Source: Lineus longissimus (taxonomy: Eukaryota; Nemertea; Pilidiophora; Heteronemertea; Lineidae). From it: a DNA stretch of 64,000 nucleotides. The notes under the pieces were generated by a model, which searched no databases, had not been told where the DNA came from, and saw only the letters and a program-made list of their open reading frames with translations. This document shows, one piece after another, positions 23,198-36,305 of the stretch (positions are counted from its first letter, which is position 1; every line of letters begins with the position of its first letter). The stretch lies in NCBI RefSeq assembly GCF_910592395.1, contig NC_088318.1, forward strand, positions 1,920,001 to 1,984,000, in the 5' to 3' direction. The position numbers and the translations under genes are program-made.

Positions 23198-24143
23198 GAT
23201 GAGCTGGTCTGTCAGTGCCACAGCCTGAGCATTTCTGACCAGTACCTACTCACACACTTGAGTTGAGTTAGGCAAGTTTGATAAATGGTGTGTTCACACT
23301 GGATGCGAATTGAAACCGAATTCCGTAGAGCGCTCTCCGGAATACGAATTGGTTAATCCAGTTTCAGAACGGTCGCGTCACACTGACCCGAATACGCATT
23401 CAAATCGGTTTAAAACGCGCTACACTCAATGCGTATACTAACATCAAGCATTCAATTTCAATCTGCAGATCCTGCAAGAAGCAAATTCTAGTACATGTAC
23501 ATACATACATAAAAAAATACAAGAACAGTTTCATTCAGCATACATTCCTAGGCCATTCACCATTCAATCTTTGGTCTCTGTGGCGTAACAAACAATCAAA
23601 CCTCTGATAAGACCAACTTTACTCCGTACAAAAATAAATCTATTCAAAATTGCATGAAAAAATTATTCTAAAAACATCTTCATATTGTGTTTGGCAGATC
23701 ATAACTCTACCATTTACCAGGCATTCACTTCAGCACATCCCACAAGACTAGCACAATCAATTGAATTGATAGAAGTTTGGCACGGAGAATTAACGGAAGA
23801 GGAAGTGCGCCGGGCGCATGCACAGTGCGATCGAAATTATTAATTCGTATCAAGCGCGTCACACTTGAAATCTCAATACGGTTTCGTTCATTCGGATTAG
23901 CTGATTCGCATTCAATTCGGTTTGAGAACCGTGTTGGTTAAAGCGGATTGAGATCGGTATGAACCGAATTGAGTGTGACGCCCCAATACGTATCAACGTT
24001 TTAATTCGAATTCAATTCGTGTTAAAACCCCAGTGTGACCACGGCAAAAGAGACCTGCCTTGAGTCTGATATCAACTGTGGGGTTTGACCAGGGAGCTCT
24101 TGACTGCCAGCCCAGAGTCCAAGCCACTAGTCCGAGCGGCTCC
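23198..24143 (-). mobile_element. tRNA-derived SINE-like copy A, interrupted by another transposon
   Basis: Read on the minus strand, the head at 24143 to about 24075 has an A-box-like TCGGACTAGTGG (24124-24135) and a B-box-like GGTCAAACCCC (24080-24090), 33 bases apart as in tRNA genes. The body continues through GGCAGGTCTCTTTTGCC, is cut by the element at 23286-24045, and resumes to a CAGCTCATC end at 23198. The sequence at 31323-31487 matches both outer parts (AGAGACCTGCC, CTGAGCATTTCTGAC, GATGAGCTG) in the same order without the insertion. I infer a pol III-type retroposon; no known SINE family is recognised. Confidence 0.6.
23286..24045. mobile_element. ~760-bp non-autonomous DNA transposon nested in SINE copy A
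   Basis: The left end reads GTGTTCACACTGG and the right end CCAGTGTGACCAC, an imperfect inverted pair. Inside, both flanks carry many CGAATT, AATTCGG and GTCACACT words in opposite orientation, with TACG(C/T)ATT-type repeats, forming a degenerate subterminal inverted zone about 130-200 bp deep. The centre (about 23450-23800) is ordinary AT-rich DNA plus a small GCGCCGGGCGCATGC patch. No protein frame is recognisable. Comparison with the uninterrupted copy at 31323-31487 places the junctions at GATAAA/GCAAAA on the two sides, perhaps a decayed short target duplication. The superfamily is uncertain. Confidence 0.7.
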
Positions 24144-27100
24144 AATCTGGACCACTTTGCTCCTGCCGATTTTCTCCCTTTAAGATAGGAGCTATTATGC
24201 AAAGCCTAATAAAGATATTGGTTTGTTGAGCAAATATTTAAACTTCTGTGAATACACATTTTACCTATTTTATTATTCATGAGGAGATAAATCGCTTAAA
24301 TCATCATTGCATGAAACTGATATTGCACAATTTTTTTAACAGGAATTATTAACCAATACTGGCTTTCATCATTATTTGTGTTGCCAATATAGGATTGAGA
24401 TGGTAATGATAATGATAATTAGTAACTTTTTAACTCCTTGTAATGGTTACCTCACTCAAAGCAGTTTGGGGTTATCATTTTCCCAACCCGATCTGCACTG
24501 AAAACATTCTTGGACTTCACAGGGCTGCTGCAGAGTACTTATTTTGAAGTCGACCCATGCCGAATTATTCAGAGTTCGACTTCAGCAAACCAGGACGCTT
24601 TTCTGCTAGGTGATCCCGAGTTGGCAGGGTGATACATTAATTGAAGCACTGAGGACTAACACTCTACAGGCATGTTGGTTTAAAAAGAAGTTCTTATGTG
24701 CGTCTGTTGCTTACATGGGAAAAACTAAGATTTTCTTTGAAGTTTTGAATCTTTTTATTATCAAACTGTTTTGCCTCTTCTTAATCAGTTCGCTTCTCAG
24801 CAGTCAGACTGGTCATATGCTTTACCAAACAAGCGTTTATCATTACAGCAATAAAGAAAAACCTTACAAAAAAGTCACATCAACTATTTGTTAGAACATA
24901 TCAAGAGTTAAAAGGAATCCCCTTTGTCAACAATCAAAGCTGGTGGGTGATAAAGGTTCCACCAAAGAACACCAATTAGCACACAAAGTGACTTCAAAAC
25001 TAAATATAATTAAAAATTGATGAAAAAACATAAGTAACATGCTAAATCTAAAAAGCATCTAAACAAAGTTTTCTATCTGTCCTACCTCATAGTTGTAACA
25101 TCCCGTGTTTCATAATCCATCGTGGCCCATTCAAAAGTCACGTTTTTTTAATCCACTGCCAAATTAACACATAATTACTCCAATGAAAAAAGACATAATA
25201 TTGCGTAATCCAACTTGTTAACTTCTAGCATCAAAATGGTCAACATCATCACTTGCTGATGGATCACTGCAACTTGATGACAGGGGTGGCAGGTTTAAGT
25301 AGATAACGCCATTTGATGTCAGGGGTGGTAGGGTAGGATTAGTAGGTTGTTTGACTGACTTATATCGAAAGTGTGAATTGACTGAACCTATCGTCAGCTT
25401 GTCATCCGAGACGAATAACTTGACTGAGACGGGCAGAAACTTGGAATATTTTCACCACATTTTCTGACTCGGCATTTGATAATTAGAGTAGATTAAAGAG
25501 CACCTGTTGGTGAAGACTTCTTCTTTTATGTTCAATATTGGTCGTCATAGTTTGATGGCCATTCCTCATTGGTGTTGCGCAGGAGCCAATTAGATGCCTC
25601 GTAGGTTGCCTCCCTCTGTCTCCAGCGAAGACTAATGTTATATATGAAGTGGTGGCTGTCAATGTTGTTATCAATTATGCTTCATTTAGCTAAAACTTCA
25701 GATACTGCTACATTTATCAAGTGTAATGATATTTGGATGAAGATTGAAATTATTAGATTTCCGCATTCGAATTGAATGTTCGGTTGGTTTAGTATAATGC
25801 TACTTGCAGAGAGTGAGACTGCATGTGCATTTCCCTGTGACATGTGAAAGAATATAGAATGCGAAGGAAATGACTGATTAGGGCACGGAGCAGTCTAATT
25901 TGATTCTCGAAATCAATATGCAATTCAAACAGTGGAAAGGGTGATTTCCTGGAAGAAATGGGTGATGTGATTAATATTGACCAAGTATCACTGCTATTGA
26001 CTCATTTTCTAGTTAACTACTGGAAGACCGGTTGTAGTTGAAAGATGTGGGCAATACCAGTCCTGCAAGGATCCTTGCTCAAAGGGTGGTACTCTCCAAG
26101 TCAATTCCGCCACCGATTGAAGGCTACCTTCCATTTTAATTGCTACAATCATGATCATGATCCTGTGGAACAAAAATCACTTGTTTGCAGCAGTCTTTGC
26201 AAGTACTTACGACACAAATCAGTAATTGCAGCAACCTGCCATTAAGAATTTGCTGAACCGTCTGCCTCTTTTAGGTACTTTTCAAGAGGTTAGGGCCACC
26301 TTTGCCATTTGGTAGGTCATTTTCTTATGTAGACAGGCTATCTTGTTTATCATGTGGTTGACAGGTGTTTGTAATGATAGACCCATACATCTCTGGAGAC
26401 TCATATTTCTCTCCCCTTATGAGCCAGTAAAAATTCATGTGATATACTTTTGTGCTGGGTTCACTTTGGACAACTTGGGTCTGAGGTCTATCGCTTGCAA
26501 AAAGGCTTTGTGGGATCATTGCATTGATTGATTCTTCTTTCCACAGGTCTATTGAATTGTTGCTAATATCATTCCATAGCAAAATGGGTATATATATTGT
26601 CAAGAAAAGGTTAATAATTGTGAGGACAAATGGATTCTTCTTTCATAGCCACTGTTTGTCGGAAAGCACTGGATGAAAATGAGGCTCGTTCTTAGAATGA
26701 AAGATGTTCTGTTCCACAGAACCTGTAATTGGAAAGACATTCGCAGTTATTGTCATGTGACTGACATCAAACCAATTACCTTTTCCGGGCATGTTTCTCT
26801 ACAACTGCATGCAATGCTCCCAATTTCAATTTGAAACTACGTCATTTTGTTCTCAAAAGTCATCACTGAGTAAGAAGGTTGATGGTTCAGAAGAAGCATT
26901 CCATTGTCATTCTGTCTTGTGATAAAAGTCTGAGAATGATCAACGTGATGAATTTGCCATGAAAATCTGACAATTCGGCAGAGGTGTTGTCTTGCCATGG
27001 CGTTATTGTAGCCCGGCGTCATGAAATGAAATGGATTGTGTCACAGGCAGAACCGGGATTTAATATCATCCTAACAGGTTGTAATGCTGTAGCTAGACAT

Positions 27101-27300
27101 AACACTAGCTTTTGCGACTCATAATAAGATGAAGGTAGTGATACTTCTGAATCAACAATTGCAGAATGAACAGTAGACTTGTATGAAATAGCTAAGAAAA
27201 ATGTGCACCTCTTAGACAAGCAGGAATTTACTTGAGCTTAATTCAGGGATGCCAATCATTTCTGAAATCTTGGCATCGATATCTGTGCGAAGGTGAGAGG
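24144..27300. other. No gene seen; one small duplication
   Basis: TTGATG(A/T)CAGGGGTGG(C/T)AGG occurs at 25274 and again at 25313. Frames of up to 94 codons (24610-24894, plus) are unrecognised and of chance length. Confidence 0.5.
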
Positions 27301-30044
27301 TTGCGCCTAGATTTTTGAAATTTTTTTGGGCAAGTTTGTCTGTCTTTCTTTCCTGGTTAGAAAAGCTGTCTGAGTTATTATAAGAGCACACCTCAGTGTT
27401 GTTTCTGGATAATGGAATGGTTGGTGAGCTATCTCTCCAGACAGAAAGCTTAACACATCTTGCTGCTGGTCATATCAGTACTTCTATATTCCTAGTTTGC
27501 AAGTCCATTAGTACAGATTGTCAGACATATTACCATTATTTGAAATGGTAAACACAAAACAGTACCATCTAGATTTCTTGCATCCTCTATCATGTTTGAT
27601 TTCTAAAAGGGAGAACACAGGCATTGGCACACCATGCCTGCGAGATATTGGTAATATTTGAAAACGTGAGATGTCAATTCAAATCTCGGTAGACTCAGTC
27701 ATACAAGATATGTCCATGCTGTTAGTGGGAATCCTGGTGAGTGAGCGTTAAGGTTATATTGAGTAATGATAAGTGCTGTGTGTAAAGCGGCCATGAATTT
27801 GACTTTTAGTTTACGGATTTGAAATTGTAGTCATAACAGTAGAACATTCCCGGTATTGTATATTTTGAAGCCATTTCGTCAAGTTCTGTGTCATGCAGAA
27901 TGACTTTCGCACAGCCATCTGTATCTTTATTAGCTGCAGCGGCAGGCAGCCTGTGGTGAGCTCAGGAACAATTATGTTGGAGGGACACGCCTCAGTAATC
28001 TTATTTGTATTGTTGATTCTATAAATAAATGATGCTATAAAAAGTTTAAGAAAGGTTTAAGTTCATGAAGATTTTCACTTACCGTTTTGACGTCCCTGCT
28101 TTGACAAGCAGTGAAATATCCTCAGCTAAATATCATAATCCAAATGTTAAATCCACTGTTCGTATCCACCTCTGTAATGAGAGAAAAGAAATCAGGTAAA
28201 GATAAGTAAGCCTGTATAGTATGCTGATTGCATAAAGCTGAGGAGTATCATGTATACCTGAATAATGTTGATTAAAAACATATCATGCTTGGCTTCAATA
28301 GTTATACTGTATACCACCATATTCCCACACCTCCTTATTTTTGTGATTCAACAAAATTCATGAAAAATTAAAAACATTAACACTTCATTGTTGGTGGAGT
28401 ATCAGAGTTTTTAAAAGTTATTCAGATTTTAAAAAATTGCCATTGTTATTTGATTTTAGTCAGTTGATTCAATTTTTGTGACCCAATTTCAAATATATGT
28501 AAATCTTGTTAAGTTTAGCTTGCTGGTCAACATAGGTCCGTGGTGTTATAAAATCAAGAGAAAGCTTTGCGCTGAGGTGTTAATTGCCAGGTTAATTGGA
28601 GATGCGATCGCGACCGATTACGGCGATTAGGCCCTTCGGTCGGGTTAGAGGGCTGAATTTGGTCAAGTCAAGTGGGAGTAATTGACGAATCGAATAAAAA
28701 CATCGTTGTGCAACTAAAATATCAATATTACAGGATGAGAGGTCCAGACAGAGATATGTTGATTTATTGATATTGTCTCAATAAATGTCATTATTATGCG
28801 CCTCCTGAATATGTTTGACAACAAAGCTTGGTATATTTGATTGTCTGAATGGTTGTAATCTTTACCAGGTAATTGTTGCTCACATTATTATTATTATTCT
28901 CGATCAACTATAGACTTTTTTCTGAAGCAAATGACCATGTGTTTTTTGGGCTGCTGTGCAAATGATACTTGGTCAATTTCTTTGTAGTTTGGTTATTCTT
29001 GAATCTGATATTTGGGCCAAACACCATTTTCAGGTTTGAGGTTTGTAGATTAAGTAAGAAAAAGGGATAACTTAAAATGAATATTGCACATTTAAAGAAA
29101 TCGTTGAAAATAACCCTGAAGATTTTATCACAATTCATCATGAAATAAGTTATACTGACCAAAAAATTTCATAAATACAATAACATTGCTACATACAAAA
29201 AAAATGAAACCATGGTTACTGAAATCCTCCTTGGGCAAAATAATTAGATTTAAGAAAAACCAAACTTTGAAGAAATCGGCAGTTTGGCACAATCGCTTAA
29301 TGGAACGATATGGAAATAAACTCTGAAAACGCCTGTAACGCAATGTATAAATGATAGAGTGCTCCAAGCAAATTATTATGATATCTTGCATTGATGAATG
29401 GTTCTGAGAAAGTCAGGTGGACCGTAGGTAACTATGGGATTGGTTCTATAAACTTGGTAAGCATCATGCATGTGATATTTGTCTTAATCATATTGTTGTT
29501 TGTGATCCAGAGAAGATTCTTTTATATCTTGGGGAATTGACGTAAAACACCTTTCCCCGAGGTGCCGACTCTTTTTTGATCCAGTATCTGCCTCTGTGTT
29601 TGCCTAAGATTATTGTCTATCCTGAAGTTTTTATTTCTTCTGCATTAATAGGAGACCCTTTCTCGTGAACTGTGCCACATTTCTAGAAAATCAACCAGTT
29701 TCTTTCTATTCCGCCTCCATTCTATCATCTATTCTACTTTGTTTAAAAAGAAACATCCATAAAACTGTTTTGTATTCAACAGGAGATGTCCCTTCACTTA
29801 AGCCAACACAGCAGACATTAGACACTATCTTTATTCACCTATTCCAATATTGATACTCACTGGTACAAATATTTCAATTTTTTTTAGTTTTATCTATTTT
29901 CCATAAAAATTCGCGGAAAATAACTGATGCCATAGTAGTTCTCGCCTTTTCCACAATGCATTCAACAGGATGCTTCTTTATTCCCAAAACATAAGACATG
30001 GTTTCATTGTTGAAAAATACTTGGAATGATTGATGCCATAATGC
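27301..30044. other. No gene seen
   Basis: A GC-richer patch with several CpG sits at about 28600-28650 (GATGCGATCGCGACCGATTA). Otherwise AT-rich. Overlapping minus-strand frames at 28908-29391 (84 and 87 codons) are rich in Phe, Ile and Asn, as AT-rich DNA translates, and are unrecognised. Confidence 0.5.
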
Positions 30045-30362
30045 ATTACTGGCATTCAGCAAGACATAATCTCATCATTACTGGCATTCAGCAAGACATA
30101 ATCTCATCATTACTGGCATTCAGCAAGACATAATCTCATCATTACTGGCATTCAGCAAGACATAATCTCATCATTACTGGCATTCAGCAAGACATAATCT
30201 CATCATTACTGGCATTCAGCAAGACATAATCTCATCATTACTGGCATTCAGCAAGACATAATCTCATCATTACTGGCATTCAGCAAGACATAATCTCATC
30301 ATTACTGGCATTCAGCAAGACATAATCTCATCATTACTGGCATTCAGCAACATAATCTCATC
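30045..30362 (+). repeat. Minisatellite, 32-bp unit x 10
   Basis: The unit begins ATTACTGGCATTCAGCAAGA and ends CATAATCTCATC. Nine 32-bp copies starting at 30045, 30077 and so on to 30301 are identical by eye. The tenth (30333-30362) lacks the GA of AAGACATA and is 30 bp. There are no spacers. The near-identity shows recent expansion or homogenisation; the copy number is likely variable between individuals and may be compressed in an assembly. Confidence 0.97.
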
Positions 30363-31322
30363 CACAAGAATCTATCCACCTTGATCTACTCTATCTTCCT
30401 CCTAAGCAGGCTGTCTCAACAAACTCATTATTAACTACTCGTTATCAATTGTTTCTCTGTTGCAAGCAACATCACGCTCCCTAAACATTCCCTATTGATC
30501 ATTGTGACTATTCGTTATTAATAGACGCAAAATGCGTGTTTAAGCAACATTACGACCGAAATCATCACACCATGTGAAAGGACTTGTGAAGTTGTCACGC
30601 TAGTTTTATCGGCAGTTGTTCTAGAAAGACAGAGTGCTTAGCAAATGAGAAAACTTTGTTGCAGCAGCTTTAATGATTATCACATGAGATCGAAATCAAG
30701 CAACCTTTAAGTAAGTTGTGCCTTGATCTCTTTAAAAATATTTTGACAAAAGAGATTTTGACAAGTGATTCTGTAGTGGCCTGTGGGCCAGTTTATTAAT
30801 TTGATACCCACTGTGGTGACTCTCTTTCTGGAAAATGAAAATATCTTGCCAGCCATATCTCCAACCCTTCTCAAGACCCAACTCTGCAAACATGCACATG
30901 CCTGAGCAAAGTTTGTAAAATCTTTCCTGAGAGGTCAATGATCTGGTCTATGACTTGCATGCATGTCTTAGAGAGGATTTTAGAGTCTGCCACAGCCTAC
31001 TGATGAAGCATAGATAAAAACCCAGGACATGTATTCTCACTTACAGATATTGGCAAAAAGAAGATGCTGGTGTGTTTTAGGGTTATTGCCGAGGATATGA
31101 TGGTGTAAAGCATTGGTTGTGTCTCACTTGATCTTATTAAATGAGTGGGGACTCAGGAGTTGTGTTTTTTTTTCATTCATGTTTCTGTTCAGGTTGATGT
31201 GACCCAGGGGAGTCATGCTTGCTTCTCTTACTTCCTTATTGTCTGATATCTACTATTGCAGATGTCATCACCAGACTTCCACACTTTAACTGGTCAATTC
31301 TAAAATCCTTCTGTGGCATTCA
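30363..31322. other. No gene seen
   Basis: Only frames below 70 codons. No further repeat is visible. Confidence 0.55.
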
Positions 31323-31487
31323 GATGAGCTGCTTATCAAGGGCTGTAACCTGAGCATTTCTGACAGGTCCATTTGGTTGAAGTATTGGTAGTAAGACAAA
31401 GAGACCTGCCTATATTCTCGCCCTGACTGTGGGGGCTGTGGGGTTGGGAATCACGATAGCCATCCACTTAATATGAAGGGCAGCTCC
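31323..31487 (-). mobile_element. tRNA-derived SINE-like copy B (uninterrupted)
   Basis: This is the relative of the interrupted copy at 23198-24143. Shared blocks in order on the plus strand are GATGAGCTG, CTGAGCATTTCTGAC, AGAGACCTGCC, ACTGTGGGG and a final GGCAGCTCC against GCGGCTCC. Read on the minus strand, the head has a weak A-box zone and a B-box-like GATTCCCAACCCC (31440-31452). The tRNA-like head is shorter and more diverged than in copy A. It preserves the site before the second transposon inserted. Confidence 0.55.
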
Positions 31488-33439
31488 ATTTAACCAAAAA
31501 CAGCTGTTAAAACATCTTGTTTGCCCTCATGACATGTGTTTTAAGGACGAATGTTCAAAGAAATTGTCCGTGAAACTCTGTGTGGGTGTATGTTAGGAGC
31601 AATCTAATGGCTTGCTAAGGGAGGATGCTTTCAGGTCATTTCCCTTTTGCTGTTGATAGAATTTAATCATCAATTCTTGGAAGGTTTTAAGCCTAACATC
31701 ATGACTTTGTCTCATGGGATGCCTGTCAAGACACTGGATCAGGATTATCTTTGATGTTCAGTTTAGTTTGGGTACATTTTGAGAATTGTTTAGCCCCTTG
31801 TGATGCATCTCAATGTGAGTATTGGAGACATAGTTCACAGATTGGTTCCCGATCTTCTCCCTAGATGGCAGGACAAAATGAGTAGATTGGTTATACCCAC
31901 CATTTGTCTCTATAAACACCGCTCGGGTAAAGCTGTTATTTTCCCAAAACCTCAGCAGCCACCTTGGCTTTGGTCTGGTAGGCCTACATTTTAGCTCCAA
32001 TCTCTCAGTGTTTGGCAAGACAACCAGAACCTCCAGTTCAGTATCAATTTCTTAAACCACAGTTCTCATCTAAGTTAATGGGATGTTGAATTGTCTTGCA
32101 GGAAGGTCGTTGATGCTTCAGTATTGATTGACTACAACAGGTGTCTTGTGGAGTGTTTCATGTGATTTGATTAAGCCATTGCTTTTTCTGGTGCCGACTG
32201 AATTGATTTTGAAAATAGAAATGTATGGGAAGAAAGTTGATAAGCACTGTTTGATCCATTGATTGCAACTAGTGTACTAAAGGAATAATGTGTTCAACAA
32301 TATGACGATGTATATATACCGGTTATGGACCACCGGAAACTGACAATAGGCTCACCAGAATTCCTGCAAGCTCATCCGAGTATCAAACACCACTCAAAAT
32401 TTCACCAGTTACCCGCCTGACTGTCCAGAATATCATATCAAAATAGCACTTTACAGTGTCTGACAACCTGTACACTATCAACACAGCATCTGCGCCCAAA
32501 CTGATTTATCTGAAATTTGAAAGAGATAAGGTTTCCATAAAGATGACTGAGCTTTCATCATTTTCAAAAGCAGCCAAGCAAATTGTAGCAATCATAAAAT
32601 CTTCCCAACATCCCATAAAAAATCACATAAAGAAAAAGCGGTGACATTCATCGACTGCGAAATAGGTTCTCCTTTCAAATAAAAACATCACAAGATCATG
32701 CCCGAGGCCGTTGGATGCAGTGCTGTCACCTGGGAGATCGTTGTTGAAGTAATCAATTCATTCCTTTGCTTCTTTCATGAAAGATCCATTGATAACTGGA
32801 TGAGCTCGAACAAGGAATTGCATCTTTAGCTGTAAGCACTAGCCTTTCATGAAACAGTAATGTGGTCAGTTAGCAATGGTTAAGGGCTGGGGTTCAGGTG
32901 TCTGAGTACCCTCAGAAGTAAGGGCAAGAAACACTTTGTATAAACATGGACATCAAAATTGTTGACAAGATGGGTGGACTGACGATTGTTTGTAACTCTG
33001 CCTGGGCAAGTTGCTATACCTTGGCTGCTTCACCCTTTGACTGAGATGTCAATCTGAGATTCCTTGTTTCTGTAAGGCAAGCATGTCACCATCCAAGTAG
33101 ACACTTGCAATGTACCCTTCTGCTTTCCTCAGGCTAAAGCCGAAGTAGGAGTAATAGGGCCAATAACCACAGTTGGTTTCATCTGTTTATGTAGCAGCAC
33201 ACAAACCTGCTCATTCCATCCTGGAGGAGCAATTCATTGCTGTCTGAATAATGTGGAGCCAATACTGAAGAAGAAGATGAGGAGAAAACCTCAGCATGCG
33301 ATGACAACGTTGCCTAACTTGCAATACTCGAGAGCAGATGTTATGAAGATGAGGGATAGATTGGGTTGAAGTGGAAGATGGCGCTCTTCTCTTCCAGACG
33401 ATGTGTTGGTTCATTCCATAAACAGCAAATATATGGTTG
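31488..33439. other. No gene seen
   Basis: Frames of 64-86 codons occur on both strands over the same stretch (31758-32018), which argues against coding. Nothing else stands out. Confidence 0.55.
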
Positions 33440-33734
33440 TACAGTGGAAACCCGGTCATTGTCACAAACAGAAAGTCAAAGAACCTCTGATCTTTTGGTT
33501 TACTGCTTGTGCACTGGACTGGTAGCCCAAAGATTGAATTTCAGTGAAGACAGCTTGATTTCCTGTACAGTAGAACATGTGTATCAAGGTGACACTTCAG
33601 ACTGACAAAAGCTGTCCTTGATAAAGAGGTGTCCTAATGCAGATGTCAAATTGTATAGAAATGACCTATTTAGGAACTGAATCATTGCGAGTCCCTGATT
33701 GAGAGGTTGTCCCATTAAGGGAGATTCCACTGTA
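33440..33734. mobile_element. TA-flanked, mariner-style non-autonomous element
   Basis: The element starts CAGTGGAAACCC at 33442 and ends with the inverse GGGAGATTCCACTG at 33732, with TA immediately outside both ends (33440-33441 and 33733-33734). TA duplications and CAGTG-type ends are characteristic of the Tc1/mariner superfamily, so that assignment is inference. The interior holds imperfect repeats of a GTCC(T/C)TGATAAAGAGGTGTCC type. Wording like this also appears in the remnants at 2118-2200 and 13885-13975. A 79-codon plus-strand frame crosses the left end and is taken as chance. Confidence 0.55.
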
Positions 33735-36305
33735 TTTTCTCATATTCACATTCTTTGAATGGTCAGACACCCATTTTATGCGAATATTATGTTAATCATT
33801 TATTTTTTGCTGTTTATAATTCATGGCAGCGTTATTTTTGCCAATCATTCAATGAATTTGCAATGAAGACTGCAATAAATTCACCCACTGATAACAATGA
33901 CATTGATGAATTTCCATCTCAGTGATTCGATTTTGACGTGGTTATAGAAATCCTGAATGATTTGCTACATTTTTCAGCAGTTTTGGTTGATACTCTGATA
34001 AACCTTGAGTATCAATCATTGTGCGGGCTTATGGTGATGGTATCATCACCACGACCATCGGTGGTGCTGCTATGACTATTCAACTGTGGTGAATGATTGT
34101 TTAATCACTGTTAGAACCATTCTGGGTGGGGGAGGCATTGGTCTCTGTGCGTTACTGGATGGTGATTGTCGTAAGAGGGCTGTATTTGACATTTGCAGGC
34201 ACATGCAAACACTGGGGGAGGAGTATAGTACATGTGCCGGGGATATTACATGCAACCAGAACTGTAATCTCTGGCAGAATCATGTCCCTGCTTGCGCTAC
34301 AACTGTGCAATGTATCATTTCTTTGTGTCGCTTGCCTTCAGATTAGGTATTCTTAACTGTTTTAGCTCATGACTCTCCGCACCAACTAACTTTATTTGAG
34401 ACAGTATATGTTTCCTGGAGAATTCATAAACCATCTTGTAAAAGTCTGACGTTAATGTGCTCGGGAAGAGACTCACGTTTTGTGATTTCTGTACATTTGC
34501 ATCCTCTGGGCATAAACCTGGTGATCTTGCATAGGATACTTATAAGTAGACTTTACAATGACGTCGCCACCTAATGTTCGTATAAGTTGACATTAAGACA
34601 TCATAATACGATGAAGACTGCTTTGGTGATCCTTAAAGATAGAACCAGGGACCATCATTCCCATTGATTTGCATATCCCAGGCATTGAACCTGGAAATGA
34701 TAAGATAATATCAGGTTGCAGTCGGCACCATAATGGCACAGTTACATCACAAACAAAACATGTTTGAAATACCCAGGAAAACAAGGAAAGATTGAGAGGG
34801 AAAGCAAGTGGAACGAATGGCACTTTTGACGGCCTTTTGCGCTTTCTTTCTTCATTTGAAATACCACCTTGCCAATAGAAGTATGGCGTATTCTCTATCC
34901 ACATCCACATCATCATATACACCTGACTTACTGCAGTCAACAAGCTGGGATTGCGAACAAAGATCTGAAGACATCCAGTTGCTCTGTGTTCATTGCCGCA
35001 GCTGCTCCTGTCAATACTAATCTCCCACAGTCACTTTGTGAGCCAATACATTGCATTTAGGTTGACATAGGTCAGACTGCGTGTCTAAATGAATAACAAG
35101 AAGACTCGCTCTAATGTGGATGATCTACCTGCTACACGAGTTGTTCCTGTCAAGTTCCCAACACTTTATCGATACCTTCCAGACAAAAAATCAGTGTCAG
35201 TGGATCAGAAATTTGTTTGAAATTTCCTTCGCCACACATCATTGATGGAAGCTTGTCGAGAATGTCCATGAACATTGTCAAACGTGACTGGATCATGCAG
35301 GGAGGTAAGGAGAACAGTGTGTCAGATGTTGATAGTAATTTGTCGGTAGCCAATTGGATGATGTTAAAAATGGTGAAAGCAGTCTTGTGCCCAAAGAAGC
35401 TGCGCTCCCATTCCCGCTCCATATCTGCATTGTTCAGGAACTAGAGCTCCACTGTAATACCACTCAATTCAAATCCAAGCAGTATACGTGATACCAAGAA
35501 TTCTTGATGATACCTTATTTCTTTTATCAGACCAACTACTCATTGAGACTCTTTTAAGTAGTCATTAAAATGCATGAGCAATTCTGTGGGCATTGGTCTT
35601 CTAGACTATGTATAATGATGTAGGATGCTCAAGTTATTCAGTTAGGCTCCTAATTGTGCACTGGAGAGCAATTTCGGATGGGTAAACATATAAAATGAAA
35701 ATAGTTTGTTTTGATGAGATATAAGGAAAACACTTGAAACTTACCTAAAACAGGTATAATTAGTTGCCACCATTATTTTGACACATTGCCGACAAACTTC
35801 TGTCTTTTTTATCTGTTTGTCGAGCTAGATTAAATCAAATCTTCTTCTAAACATTAATCATCAAGGGTTAAAATGATTGAGGATGAATCTGTGGCGTAAA
35901 GCTTGTCATTAGTATGACCAGAGTCACTTATCATTATAGCAGGATTAATCTAAGCGCTATGCTGATGACATCCTCGTGAGTGATAAAATCACTGCTAGAC
36001 ACCTGTGGTCAGTGCTGACCAATCACTGATGGGAGTGAATGATGGCAAGACAATTGACACAATCATATCAACGATGGAAGAAAATATTAATCGGCATCTT
36101 GCATCAGGCAGACAGTGTTCAGTGGATTGTCTACACTGACCATTGGGTTGCTGTAAGAAGGGCTGCTGGCCTCTATTTGCCTTTGATTCATGTGGAGGTC
36201 TTGTGCAACAAACAAAATCAAGTCATGTATCGTTAGCAATTTTATTTCAAAATTATGCAGAACTTCACCTGTATGAGCTTCCATCTAATCTTAGCAACAA
36301 GTCCA
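33735..36305. other. No supported gene
   Basis: An 86-codon cysteine-rich frame at 34086-34346 and a 116-codon minus-strand frame at 34593-34943 are unrecognised. The second is overlapped by plus-strand frames. No repeats noticed. Confidence 0.5.

Noticed and set aside
24075-24143. Functional tRNA gene
   Set aside because: A- and B-box-like words are present, but a cloverleaf with a clean acceptor stem cannot be drawn, and the sequence continues into a repeat body shared with 31323-31487.
28600-28650. CpG-rich patch as a promoter
   Set aside because: Only about 50 bp long, with no adjacent first exon or core promoter elements.
30045-30362. CRISPR array
   Set aside because: The 32-bp units are directly adjacent with no unique spacers, and the DNA is eukaryotic. 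It is a minisatellite.
34086-34346. Cysteine-rich 86-codon frame as a secreted peptide
   Set aside because: No signal peptide at the start, an overlapping frame of similar length in another phase, and no cysteine framework I recognise.
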